In this document: piece after piece, positions 27,098-35,675 of the stretch
Position numbering within the stretch: position 1 is the first letter of the stretch
Layout of the letters: every line of letters begins with the position of its first letter
Assembly: GCF_001724135.1 (NCBI RefSeq)
Contig: NZ_MEDS01000012.1
Span: 62,001-126,000 of the forward strand
Length of the DNA stretch: 64,000 bases
DNA from: Comamonas sp. SCN 65-56
Lineage (GTDB): Bacteria > Pseudomonadota > Gammaproteobacteria > Burkholderiales > Burkholderiaceae_C
Direction: 5' to 3'
Program-made: the position numbers and the translations under genes
Notes under the pieces: generated by a model
The model's database searches: none
What the model saw: the letters and a program-made list of their open reading frames with translations, nothing else
What the model was told of the DNA's origin: nothing

Positions 27098-27832
27098 ATG
27101 ACACCAGGCGCTGCAACCCGTACCGACAAGATCCTCATCGTCGACGACGATGCCCGCATCCGCGACCTGCTGCGCCGCTACCTGACGCAGGAAGGCTTCG
27201 AGGTCATGGTGGCCGAGGATGGCAAGGCACTCAACCGCCTGATGCTGCGCGAGACGGCCGACCTGATCGTGCTCGATCTGATGATGCCGGGCGAGGACGG
27301 CCTGTCGATCTGTCGGCGCCTGCGCGCCGCGCACGATCGCACGCCCATCATCATGCTGACGGCCAAGGGCGAGGATGTGGACCGCATCGTCGGCCTGGAA
27401 GTGGGCGCAGACGACTACCTGGGCAAGCCCTTCAACCCGCGCGAGCTGCTGGCGCGCATCCACGCCGTGCTGCGCCGGCGCCCGCCGCAGGAAGCGCCGG
27501 GCGCGCCCTCGGGCGAGAACGAGGTGGTCAACTTCGGCCCGTTCACGTTCGACCTGGGCACGCGCGCGCTGCAGAAGAATGGTGAAGAGCTGCCGCTGAC
27601 GACCGGAGAGTTCGCCATGCTCAAGGCGCTGGTGCGGCATCCGCGCCAGCCGCTGTCGCGCGAAAAGCTGGCGCTGCTGGCACGCGGCAGGGAGTTCGAG
27701 CCCTTCGATCGCAGCCTGGATGTGCAGGTTTCGCGGCTGCGCAAGCTGGTGGAGCTCGATGCTGCCTCGCCGCGCTTCATTCAGACCGTCTGGGGTGTGG
27801 GCTACGTCTTTGTGCCTGATGGCACCAATTGA
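27098..27832 (+). CDS. ompR: Two-component response regulator OmpR
   Basis: OmpR-family regulator of 244 residues. The receiver domain has the acidic pocket in ILIVDDDARIRDLLRRYL, phospho-acceptor Asp60 (VLDLMMPGEDG) and the conserved Lys of GKPFNPREL. The C-terminal winged helix ends with IQTVWGVGYVF. Similarity is to OmpR itself rather than PhoB or KdpE, and the partner gene is envZ-like. In this group it usually responds to osmolarity or membrane state and controls porins. Its stop overlaps or abuts the kinase start region. Confidence 0.93.
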   Translation: MTPGAATRTDKILIVDDDARIRDLLRRYLTQEGFEVMVAEDGKALNRLMLRETADLIVLDLMMPGEDGLSICRRLRAAHDRTPIIMLTAKGEDVDRIVGLEVGADDYLGKPFNPRELLARIHAVLRRRPPQEAPGAPSGENEVVNFGPFTFDLGTRALQKNGEELPLTTGEFAMLKALVRHPRQPLSREKLALLARGREFEPFDRSLDVQVSRLRKLVELDAASPRFIQTVWGVGYVFVPDGTN

Positions 27833-27852
27833 GCGCGCAGCACTGCAGCGGC

Positions 27853-29334
27853 ATGGGCGACGACGCGGATTCCTCGTTTCTGCACAGCGATGCTGCGCTG
27901 GCAGGCGGGGTGGACCGCCGGCGCAAGCCGCGCCGACGCGTTGGCCTGAACCTGTTCTGGCGCACGTTCTTCCTGCTGCTGCTGCTGCTGGTGGGCAGCA
28001 TTCTGGTGTGGCTACAGACGCTGCGCGCGCTGGAGCTCGAGCCGCGCACCGTGCAGACGGCGCAGCAAATCGCCTCGCTGGTCAATCTGAGCCGCGCGGC
28101 GCTCACGCATTCCGATGCGATTGCCCGCGTGGCGCTGATCAAGGCGATGGCCGAGCAGGAAGGCGTGCGCCTGGTGCCACGCGAGCCTTCGGATCGGTTC
28201 GAGCCGCTGCCGCCTTCGCCGCTGGGCCAGCGCCTGTCGCTGGAGCTCGGCCAGCGCCTGGGGCCGGGCACCGTCGTGGCCAGCCGGGTCAATGGCGAGT
28301 CCGGGCTGTGGGTGGGCTTCACCATCAATGGTGATCCGAATTGGCTGCTGCTCGATGCCTCGCGCTTGGCGGTGGCAGGGGGCGGCACCTGGCTGATCTG
28401 GCTGATGACGGCGGTGGTGCTCTCGCTGACGGGCGCGGCGGCGCTGGCGCGGCTCATCAATCTGCCGCTCAAGCAGCTGTCGCAGGCCACCAACCGCGTG
28501 CGGCGTGGCGATTTTGCCGCCAGCACGCTGGACGAGGAGGCGGTGACCAGTGAAATCCGCGAGGTCAACATCGGCTTCAATCGCATGGCACAGATGCTGG
28601 CCAAGCTGGACCAGGACCGGGCGGTGATGCTGGCCGGCATCTCGCACGATCTGCGCACGCCGCTGGCCCGCCTGCGGCTGGAAACCGAGATGAGCGTGCA
28701 GGATGAGGAAGCACGCGAGCACATGGTGGCCGACATCGTGCAGCTCGATGCCACGATAGACAAATTCCTGGATTACGCCCGCCCCGATTCGGTGGCGCTG
28801 TCGCCGCTGAGCCTGGAGGCCGTCGTTTCCACCTGCGTCTATGCGGTACGCAACGATCCGCAGATGCAGGTCACGTCGGAGGTGGCGCGCGGTCTGTATG
28901 TCATGGCCGACGAGATCGAGCTTGCGCGCGTGATCTCCAACCTGCTGGAGAATGCGCGCCGCTACGGCAAGACGCCGGAGCAGGAAATCACGCAGGTGGA
29001 AATTTCCGCCGGCAGCAGCGGTGCCTGGGTCTGGCTGGAGCTGCGCGACCACGGCACTGGCGTGGCACCCGAGCAGCTTGCGCGGCTGACGCAGCCCTTC
29101 TTTCGCGGCGATGCGGCGCGCACCGCCGCCGCTGGCGCGGGTCTGGGTCTGTCTATCGTGGACAAAACCGTGCAGCGCATGGGCGGGGCATTTTCCCTGA
29201 CCAATGCCGACGCCGCGACGGGTGGCGGCCTCGTTGCTCGCGTGGAGCTCAAGCGCGCTGACGTGTTGCCGGATGAGGCGCCGGAGCTGGTGCAGCGCCT
29301 GCATCGTCCGCCGGCAGAGCCGCAGCAATCGTGA
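27853..29334 (+). CDS. envZ: EnvZ-type sensor histidine kinase
   Basis: Inner-membrane sensor kinase of 493 residues that phosphorylates OmpR. TM1 is at about 38-57 (FFLLLLLLVGSILVW), a periplasmic region of about 125 residues follows, then TM2 (WLIWLMTAVVLSLTGAAALA) and a HAMP domain. The H box is ISHDLRTPLARLRLE with phospho-His265, and N, G1 and G2 boxes lie in NLLENARRYG, DHGTGV and GAGLGLSIV. The start is ambiguous: ATG 27853 is used, but TTG 27829, overlapping the ompR stop, is equally possible and neither has a strong ribosome site. Confidence 0.92.
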   Translation: MGDDADSSFLHSDAALAGGVDRRRKPRRRVGLNLFWRTFFLLLLLLVGSILVWLQTLRALELEPRTVQTAQQIASLVNLSRAALTHSDAIARVALIKAMAEQEGVRLVPREPSDRFEPLPPSPLGQRLSLELGQRLGPGTVVASRVNGESGLWVGFTINGDPNWLLLDASRLAVAGGGTWLIWLMTAVVLSLTGAAALARLINLPLKQLSQATNRVRRGDFAASTLDEEAVTSEIREVNIGFNRMAQMLAKLDQDRAVMLAGISHDLRTPLARLRLETEMSVQDEEAREHMVADIVQLDATIDKFLDYARPDSVALSPLSLEAVVSTCVYAVRNDPQMQVTSEVARGLYVMADEIELARVISNLLENARRYGKTPEQEITQVEISAGSSGAWVWLELRDHGTGVAPEQLARLTQPFFRGDAARTAAAGAGLGLSIVDKTVQRMGGAFSLTNADAATGGGLVARVELKRADVLPDEAPELVQRLHRPPAEPQQS

Positions 29335-29378
29335 ATCTTGCCGGTCGGCGGGTGCCGGCCGAATCCGTCGGTGCAATG

Positions 29379-29406
29379 AAAAAAGGCTTCCTGCAACAGA
29401 AGCCTT
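29379..29406 (-). terminator. Rho-independent terminator of efp
   Basis: 8-bp stem AAGGCTTC / GAAGCCTT (29383-29390 with 29399-29406), 8-base loop, and an A6 run at 29379-29384 that becomes the U tract of the minus-strand transcript. Confidence 0.92.
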
Positions 29407-29430
29407 CTCGGGTTGAGCGAGGTCAGGCGA

Positions 29431-29985
29431 TCAGACCCGCTTGCGGTATTCGCCGGTACGGGTGTCGATTTCGATCTTGTCGCCTTGATCCACGAACAGG
29501 GGTACGGCGACTTCAAAGCCGGTGCCGATCTTGGCGGGTTTGAGCACCTTGCCCGAGGTGTCGCCCTTGACGGCCGGCTCGGTCCAGGTGATTTCGCGCT
29601 CGACGCTGGTGGGCAGTTCCACCGAAATCGCCTTGCCTTCGTAGAAAACGACTTCGGCGGCCATGCCGTCTTCCAGGTAGTTGATGGCGTCGCCCATGTT
29701 GCTGGACTCGATGTCGTACTGGTTGTACTCGGCATCCATCCAGACATACATCGGATCGGCGAAGTAGGAGTAGGTGCAATCCTTCTTCTCGAGGATGACG
29801 TTGTCCATCTTGTCGTCGGCGCGGAACACGACTTCGGTGCCCATGTTGTTGAGCAAGCCCTTGAGCTTCATGCGCACGGTGGCGGCGCCGCGCCCGCCGC
29901 GGGCGTATTCGGTCTTGAGAACGATCATCGGGTCCTTGCCCTGCATGATCACGTTGCCGGCGCGGATTTCTTGAGCGATTTTCAT
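29431..29985 (-). CDS. efp: Translation elongation factor P (Arg32, EarP-modified type)
   Basis: EF-P relieves ribosomes stalled at polyproline stretches. The 184-residue, three-domain protein starts [14 protein letters not shown]. The loop that carries the activating modification reads YARGGRG with arginine at residue 32, the form that is rhamnosylated by EarP, not the lysine form handled by EpmA or DHS-like enzymes. The matching modifying enzyme, earP, is in this window 2.3 kb upstream on the same strand, separated by a diguanylate cyclase gene. The 273-base space before efp contains a possible -10 (TAAAAT, 30131-30136 on the minus strand), so it may also have its own promoter. A terminator follows. 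Confidence 0.96.
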   Translation of the reverse strand: MKIAQEIRAGNVIMQGKDPMIVLKTEYARGGRGAATVRMKLKGLLNNMGTEVVFRADDKMDNVILEKKDCTYSYFADPMYVWMDAEYNQYDIESSNMGDAINYLEDGMAAEVVFYEGKAISVELPTSVEREITWTEPAVKGDTSGKVLKPAKIGTGFEVAVPLFVDQGDKIEIDTRTGEYRKRV

Positions 29986-30258
29986 GGCTTGCCTTGGGTC
30001 CTGGTGTGGTGCCGCTCCTGGTGTCGGGGCGGGTGGGCTGGTCGGTGAAGCCGTCCGACCCCGAGGCTGAAGAACCGGCGGGGGCGCTTGTGCGGCACTA
30101 CTCTTGTGCCAGTCAAACGCAAAGACCGCGATTTTAGCTTTTTTCTTGCCCGAGGCGAAAAGGGACTTGGCGACAGCGTCTTTCAGGTGGATTTTCCGTG
30201 CCGACGCCCATGCGTGGCGGGTGGTGCGCGAGTGCCATCGCATTGGCAGCCCAGGCGG

Positions 30259-32340
30259 TCACTTTTCGCCTGCCGCAGCATCCATCACGGCCAAGCGTAC
30301 GCAGTTTCGGCCACCGTGCTTGGCCGCGTACAGTTGTTCATCGGCTTGTTTCAGCAAGGCTTCCGGATCGATATGGCTCGCCGTCGCGCAGGCGACCCCG
30401 ACGGAGACGGTGAAGCGAAGCACTTCGCCGGTGCCTGCCAGCGGCAGGGCGATGGCCGCAACCCGCTCGCGCAACCGGTGGGCCATTTCCAGCGCGCGTT
30501 CACTGGGGGTGTCTGCCGCCAGCACGACAAATTCCTCGCCGCCCAAGCGCGCCACCACATCCACGTCGCGCACCGATTGCTGCAGCACCTCGGCCATGGC
30601 CTTGAGCGCGAGGTCGCCCACGTCGTGCCCATGCGTATCGTTGATGCGCTTGAAGTGGTCGATATCCAGCATCATCACGGCCAGCGGCTGGCCCGAGCGC
30701 CGGGCGCGGCGCAGCTCTTGCTGCATCAGGTCCTGCCAGCCCCTGCGGTTTCGCAGGCCGGTGAGAGGGTCCGTGACGGCCATGAGATGCAGGGTTTCGC
30801 GCAGCTTGTGCTGTGCCGCCATGTCTTCCACCGCCACGCGCACCCGCACGTCTTCGCGGCCTTTGCTTTGGGTGCGTTGAATGGGGTGGATGGCCAGCTG
30901 CACTGGCAAACCATCGCCTTCGGACACCTGCAGCCGTGCCTCCAGCCGTGCCGGCTGCCCCGTGCTCAGGCTGTCCGCCAGCAATTGGGCCAATTGCGGA
31001 TGTGCCTCATTGGCCACCACGTCGTGCAGGCGCAATCGATCGACCACGGTATCGCGTTCGCGTTTGAGCCAGGTCAGCAGGGTTTGGTTGATGCGCCGGA
31101 TCAGCCCGCTCTGGTCCAGGCTGCAATAGCCGAACGGTGCCCGGTCGTAGAGGTCCTGAAACAGGGTCAGCTCCCGCGCTGCCGCGTCCTTGAGTGCACG
31201 TCGTTGTGCCTGCAACTGTGCCACGACGAGTGCCAGCACCACGCTGAGGACAACATACAGCGCCGTCAGCCACTGGCCCAGCGTCGAATGAAAGAAAGAG
31301 CGCTCTTGCAAGACGGCCTTCGGGATCTCGATCAGCGCATACCACTGGCGAGAAGGGTCCGAGTGGTCCGCCACCCGCAACCGCTTCGAGCCCCTGGCGT
31401 CGGTACCTTGCGCGGGCGGGCGATCAAACGGCGCCATGCGGGCAAAGACATAGAGCGACTGCGCGGTTTCAAACACGCCCGTGGGCGTCGTTTGCATGTG
31501 TTGCCACAGCGGGGGCAGCTGCTTTTGGGCGGTGCGCTCGGGGTGGCCCAGCACCCAGCCCCATTCGTTGCTCCGGTCGTGGTTGATGAGCCAATAGCCC
31601 TCGTTGTTGAGCAGCATGCCACGGAAACCGGGGACGGTCTGGACCATGCGCCGGTACTCACCGAGCATCAGTTCAGCGCGGTAATTGGCCACCATCAGCC
31701 CCAGCCGCTCGCCGCCCGGCCCGATCACCGGGGCCACCATGCGCAACGTTGGCACATGCGGTACTTCCACCTGGCCATGCTCGATGTTGAGATCGACGCG
31801 CGATGCAAGCAATTCACCCGCCCGCAGCTTGAGCCCCTGCTGAACGTAGTCGCGGCCCGATTTGTCTTGCAGAGCCTGCCTTGGCGTTACCGTGGTACGT
31901 CCCTGACGGTGATTGATGCGCACCAGTTCCCGGCCGGACGTATCAAGCAAGCGCAGCTGATCAAAAGTGCCCAGCACATCGGCGATCTGGAAAAAGCTGT
32001 TTTCCACCGCAGCCTGGGTGGTTTTGGCCGGGTCTTGCAAGTACGCCTTGGTGACCGAGGACAAGGACAGCAAGGACATCAGGGAAATCTGCTGCTCGAC
32101 TTCCCCGGCCAGGGTCGCGCTGGCGGCCTCCACGGATCGCTCGACGCTGCCCACGATGCGCTCTTGCCGCGCGCTTTCGTAGGCTGACTTGCCCCAGGCG
32201 CCGATCAACAGCAGAGGCAAGGTGATCGCCAGCAGGTAGAGCATGCACTGCAGCGGGGCGCGGCAGAGGCCGGGAAAGTATCCGAACGATGGCAGTTTCA
32301 AGGGTTGCAGCCTGGTTGCCTGGTCTGTGGACGCGAGCAT
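30259..32340 (-). CDS. Membrane-bound diguanylate cyclase (dCache-like sensor, PAS-like, GGEEF)
   Basis: A 693-residue c-di-GMP synthase. Two membrane helices (about 33-50 and 345-365) bracket a roughly 290-residue periplasmic ligand-binding region of dCache character (VRINHRQGRTTVTPRQALQ and similar). A PAS-like segment (LYDRAPFGYCSLDQSGLIRRIN) follows. The GGDEF domain starts at DPLTGLRNRRG and has active-site GGEEF at 600-604 and an inhibitory site RDVD at 591-594, so product feedback is expected. Its 5' end overlaps the 3' end of earP by 43 bases and efp lies downstream, an unusual insertion between two functionally linked translation genes. No EAL domain is present. Confidence 0.9.
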   Translation of the reverse strand: MLASTDQATRLQPLKLPSFGYFPGLCRAPLQCMLYLLAITLPLLLIGAWGKSAYESARQERIVGSVERSVEAASATLAGEVEQQISLMSLLSLSSVTKAYLQDPAKTTQAAVENSFFQIADVLGTFDQLRLLDTSGRELVRINHRQGRTTVTPRQALQDKSGRDYVQQGLKLRAGELLASRVDLNIEHGQVEVPHVPTLRMVAPVIGPGGERLGLMVANYRAELMLGEYRRMVQTVPGFRGMLLNNEGYWLINHDRSNEWGWVLGHPERTAQKQLPPLWQHMQTTPTGVFETAQSLYVFARMAPFDRPPAQGTDARGSKRLRVADHSDPSRQWYALIEIPKAVLQERSFFHSTLGQWLTALYVVLSVVLALVVAQLQAQRRALKDAAARELTLFQDLYDRAPFGYCSLDQSGLIRRINQTLLTWLKRERDTVVDRLRLHDVVANEAHPQLAQLLADSLSTGQPARLEARLQVSEGDGLPVQLAIHPIQRTQSKGREDVRVRVAVEDMAAQHKLRETLHLMAVTDPLTGLRNRRGWQDLMQQELRRARRSGQPLAVMMLDIDHFKRINDTHGHDVGDLALKAMAEVLQQSVRDVDVVARLGGEEFVVLAADTPSERALEMAHRLRERVAAIALPLAGTGEVLRFTVSVGVACATASHIDPEALLKQADEQLYAAKHGGRNCVRLAVMDAAAGEK

Positions 32341-33437
32341 TGTGCCAGTGGCCCATGCGAAGCCGAGACGAATCCCAAAAGCTGCGTGACGAGGTCGTCT
32401 TGCGCCAGCAACCGGGTGCGTGCCGCTTGCACGCAGGCCCCCCAGGCGCGCAGCTCGGCAGTGTCCGGCACCAGCGGGGCGCCGGCCTGCGGCAGAGCGT
32501 TCCAGGCGAGGTGCAATTGCCGCAGCCCGGTCGGTGCCTGCAGCCAGCCCAGAAACGCATCGAGTTTGGCGTGGTGCGCGTCATCGTGCTGCGGGTAGAT
32601 CTGCCAGAGCAGCGGCGCGCCGGCCCACAGGGCGCGCACCAGCGAGTCTTCGCCGCGCACGCAGTTGAAATCGCTGGCCAGCAGCAGGTGATCGAACTCG
32701 GTCTGGGTGCAGGGCGATAGATATGTTATTTGTAGCTTGTTGCGCTTGTCTGGCAAGCGCTCAACGGCAATTTGATTGATATTTTTTTGCTCCCACGCTT
32801 GTACCGCAGCCGCGGCGCGCCCGGGTGTGACGAGCAGGTGCACCGCGCCGCGCTGCGCCAGCGCATCCAGCCAGGTGGGTAGCGCGGGCGGCTCGTAGCA
32901 GAACAGCGCAATCGCCAGCGCCTCGGGCGCGATGCCGTGGCGTGCGCGCCAGGCGCTCCGGTCAAACGCGGCCTGGCGGGCGGCCAGATCGTGCTCGCGC
33001 AGCAGGCCGCCGGTGCGCTCGGTGAAGCCGGGGTAGAAGTACCAGCGCGTGAGCCCGCGCCCCGCGCCGCTCTGGATGGGCGAGGGCAGGCGGTGGCTGC
33101 GCTCCACATAGCGCTCGGCGCTCAGGTATTCGAGGTTGATCCACAGCGGAGGGCGCACCGCCTGCGCGCAGGCGGCAACGATCGCGGGTGGCAGTTCGCA
33201 GCCAAAGGTTTCGAGCAGCACATCGCCCAGGCCGTCGGCGGGCGCGGCATCGGGCCAGGGCAGCACCTGCACGCCCGCGTGTCCATCCGGCGCCATCCAG
33301 GCGAGGGCGCTGGCGTCGTCCGTCCACAGTCGCGCCTGCTCGCCGCGCGCGGCCAGTTCAGCGGCCAGGCGCCAGCAGACGCCGATGTCGCCCCAGTTGT
33401 CCACCACGCGGCAAAAGATGTCCCAGCGCAATTGCAT
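32298..33437 (-). CDS. earP: Elongation factor P arginine rhamnosyltransferase (with repeat-encoded insert)
   Basis: EarP transfers rhamnose from dTDP-rhamnose to Arg32 of EF-P. The 379-residue protein has the GT-B layout of the family: N-terminal WDIFCRVVDNWGDIGVCWRLA with the catalytic Asp region, and C-terminal FNCVRGEDSLVRALWAGAPLLWQIYPQ with the nucleotide-binding RGEDS motif. Residues about 217-241 (KNINQIAVERLPDK and onward to ITYLS) are encoded by a dispersed palindromic repeat and sit in the linker before the FDHLLLASDFN segment. The frame stays open, so a longer but possibly working enzyme is expected. ATG 33437 is the family-type start; the ribosome site is weak. It is divergent from the CoA-transferase gene. 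Confidence 0.93.
   Translation of the reverse strand: MQLRWDIFCRVVDNWGDIGVCWRLAAELAARGEQARLWTDDASALAWMAPDGHAGVQVLPWPDAAPADGLGDVLLETFGCELPPAIVAACAQAVRPPLWINLEYLSAERYVERSHRLPSPIQSGAGRGLTRWYFYPGFTERTGGLLREHDLAARQAAFDRSAWRARHGIAPEALAIALFCYEPPALPTWLDALAQRGAVHLLVTPGRAAAAVQAWEQKNINQIAVERLPDKRNKLQITYLSPCTQTEFDHLLLASDFNCVRGEDSLVRALWAGAPLLWQIYPQHDDAHHAKLDAFLGWLQAPTGLRQLHLAWNALPQAGAPLVPDTAELRAWGACVQAARTRLLAQDDLVTQLLGFVSASHGPLAQCSRPQTRQPGCNP
32716..32788 (+). repeat. Dispersed palindromic repeat, copy 4 (inside earP)
   Basis: Forward copy (relative to the plus strand) with GTAGCTTG at the left, core GCGCTTGtctggCAAGCGC, then AACGGCAATTTGAT. It lies wholly within earP and keeps its frame. Confidence 0.8.
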
Positions 33438-33476
33438 GGGCGCGATGGTAAGGTGCGGACGACACTGGAGGAGCCG

Positions 33477-34688
33477 ATGCAAGTGAGTGAGCGCGAGGCG
33501 CCCCTGCCGCTGGCGGGTGTGCGCGTGATCGAGATGGGGCAGTTGATTGCCGGGCCGTTTTGCGCCAAGACGCTGGGGGATTTCGGCGCCGACGTGGTCA
33601 AGATCGAAGCCACCGGCGCCGGGGATCCGTTGCGCAACTGGCGCCTCATCAAGGAGGGCACCTCCGTCTGGTGGCAGGTGCAATCGCGCAACAAGCAATC
33701 CATCGCGCTCGACTTGCGCCAGGCCGAGGCGCAGGACATTGCCCGCAGGCTGCTGGCCGAGGCCGATGTGCTGGTGGAGAATTTTCGCCCCGGTACGCTG
33801 GAGGGCTGGGGCATGGCGCCCGAGCAACTGCAGGCGCTCAATCCGCGCCTCATCATTTTGCGTATCTCGGGCTACGGGCAAAGCGGGCCCTACCGCGATC
33901 TGCCGGGCTTCGGCCTGATCGGCGAGGCCATGGGCGGCCTGCGCCACCTCACGGCCGAGCCCGGGCGCGTGCCGGTGCGCGTTGGCGTCTCGATCGGTGA
34001 CACGCTGGCCGCGCTGCATGGCGCGCTCGGTGTGCTGATGGCGCTCTACCACCGCGACGCGCGCGGCGGCAAGGGGCAGGTAATTGACGTGGCGCTGTAC
34101 GAGGCGGTGTTCAATTGCATGGAAAGCCTGATCCCCGAGTACGACGCCTTTGGCGTGGTGCGCGAGCCCGGTGGTAGCGCGCTGCCCGGCATTGCGCCCT
34201 CCAACGCCTACCCGTGCAGCGACGGCTGGGTGCTGGTGGCGGGCAATGGGGACAGCATCTTCAAGCGCCTGATGGCGGCGATTGGCCGCGCCGACCTGGG
34301 CGATGCCCCCGATTTGGCGCACAACGCCGGACGCGTGGCGCGCGTGGCCGAGATCGACGGCGCCATCGCCGACTGGACGCGCGGGCGGAAGGTGGATGCC
34401 GTGGTGCGGGCCATGTCCGGGGCGCGCGTGCCGGCGGGCAAGGTCTATACCGCGCGCGACATTGCCGAAGACCCGCACTACGCGGCGCGCGCCATGCTGC
34501 TGGATCAGCCCACGCGCGACGGCTACAGCGTCAAGGTGCCGGGCATCGTGCCCAAGCTCTCTGCCACGCCGGGCCGCGTGCGCTCGAGCGCGCCGCATCT
34601 GGGCGAGGACACCGACGCGGTGCTGGTCGAACTGGGCCTCACGCCGGCGCAGATTGCCGCGCTGCGCAGCCGCGGCATCGTGCAGTAG
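33477..34688 (+). CDS. CaiB/BaiF family (class III) CoA-transferase
   Basis: Formyl-CoA transferase-like enzyme of 403 residues that moves CoA between carboxylic acids. It begins LAGVRVIEMGQLIAGPFCAKTLGDFGADVVKIE, the family hallmark, and has the catalytic Asp region in [27 protein letters not shown]-type and PSNAYPCSDGW segments also match. ATG 33477 follows GGAGGAG by 3-4 bases, which is close but acceptable. It may act with the acyl-CoA ligase and crotonases in the window, but the acids involved are not evident. Confidence 0.9.
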   Translation: MQVSEREAPLPLAGVRVIEMGQLIAGPFCAKTLGDFGADVVKIEATGAGDPLRNWRLIKEGTSVWWQVQSRNKQSIALDLRQAEAQDIARRLLAEADVLVENFRPGTLEGWGMAPEQLQALNPRLIILRISGYGQSGPYRDLPGFGLIGEAMGGLRHLTAEPGRVPVRVGVSIGDTLAALHGALGVLMALYHRDARGGKGQVIDVALYEAVFNCMESLIPEYDAFGVVREPGGSALPGIAPSNAYPCSDGWVLVAGNGDSIFKRLMAAIGRADLGDAPDLAHNAGRVARVAEIDGAIADWTRGRKVDAVVRAMSGARVPAGKVYTARDIAEDPHYAARAMLLDQPTRDGYSVKVPGIVPKLSATPGRVRSSAPHLGEDTDAVLVELGLTPAQIAALRSRGIVQ

Positions 34689-34691
34689 GGT

Positions 34692-35510
34692 TTAGTGCAT
34701 GGGGGCGTTGCGGTAGGCCATCGGCGTCTCGGGCACCGGATAGCCGGCGTCGGTGAAAACGCGCACGATGGCCTTGTGCGTGTCGAAGTACACCTGCCAG
34801 TAGTGGTCGGTGTGGGTGTAGGGGCGCACGCAGAGCTTGGGGCCTTCGGGCGTGAATTCCAGGATTTCGATGTCTGGCGCCGGATCGGTGGCGACGTTGG
34901 CGATGGCGGCGATGGCCGGGCGCAGGCGCTCGATGGCTTCGAGCGGGTTCACGCCATTGGCCACCTTGGCCACGCAGTCCACGCGGCGCACCGGCAGGGC
35001 GCTGTAGTTCTGGATGTTGTCGCCAAACACCTTGCCGTTGCCGACGACGGTGACGACGTTGTCGGGCGTGACGATGGTGGTGGCAAACAGCCCCAGTTCC
35101 TTGACCGTGCCAACGCTGCCGCCGGCGCTGATGAAATCGCCCACCTTGTAGGGCCGCAGCACCTGCATGAACACGCCCGCGGCGAAGTTGCCCAGCATGC
35201 CGCTCCAGGCGGCGCCAATGGCCAGACCAGCACCCGCCAGCAAGGCAGCAAACGAGGTGGTCTTGACGCCGAAGATGTCCAGGATCGCCAGGATCAGAAC
35301 GACGTTGAGCAGCACGGCAATCACCGACTGCAGGTATTTGGAGAGCGTCGCGTCTATCTTGCCGCCGCGTGCGATCAGCTTGCCCATCAGCCCCACGGCC
35401 AGACCGATGAGCCAGCGGCCGACGATCCAGGCGGCGATGGCGGTAATCAGCTTGATGCCGAAATCCGCACCCTGGGTGCTGATGAAGTGCCAGATGTCCT
35501 GCGTGTTCAT
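34692..35510 (-). CDS. Small-conductance mechanosensitive channel, MscS family
   Basis: A 272-residue MscS-type channel, protective against osmotic downshock. Three N-terminal membrane helices are followed by the pore helix LLAGAGLAIGAAWSGMLGNFAAGVFM, rich in Gly and Ala as in MscS TM3, and the beta domain PYKVGDFISAGGSVGTVKELGLFATTI. Length is that of the minimal MscS group. It is convergent to the CoA-transferase gene, with only 3 bases between stops. Confidence 0.94.
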   Translation of the reverse strand: MNTQDIWHFISTQGADFGIKLITAIAAWIVGRWLIGLAVGLMGKLIARGGKIDATLSKYLQSVIAVLLNVVLILAILDIFGVKTTSFAALLAGAGLAIGAAWSGMLGNFAAGVFMQVLRPYKVGDFISAGGSVGTVKELGLFATTIVTPDNVVTVVGNGKVFGDNIQNYSALPVRRVDCVAKVANGVNPLEAIERLRPAIAAIANVATDPAPDIEILEFTPEGPKLCVRPYTHTDHYWQVYFDTHKAIVRVFTDAGYPVPETPMAYRNAPMH

Positions 35511-35624
35511 GGGAGTGGACCCTCGGAAAAATCAAACCGCGCAGTTTAGGGTTTGCCTCGGATGTCTACGGTGGAACATTGTCAAACAAGCCATCCCGGA
35601 TGCATTGAAAATTCCCAACAAAAG

Positions 35625-35675
35625 CGGCTCTGACGCTTGTCTGTCATGTGTCAGCAGCTATGCTTTGACTTTGAT
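35625..35675 (-). repeat. Dispersed palindromic repeat, copy 5 (overlaps cbbR end)
   Basis: Diverged reverse copy with GGCTCTGACGCTTGTCTG and ending CAGCAGCTATG. The last residues of CbbR (SKSKHSC) are encoded by its edge. Confidence 0.55.

Noticed and set aside
30088-32187. A 699-residue open frame on the plus strand opposite the diguanylate cyclase
   Set aside because: Long antisense frames are common in GC-rich DNA; it has no recognisable domain and the minus-strand gene shows clear GGEEF and sensor motifs.
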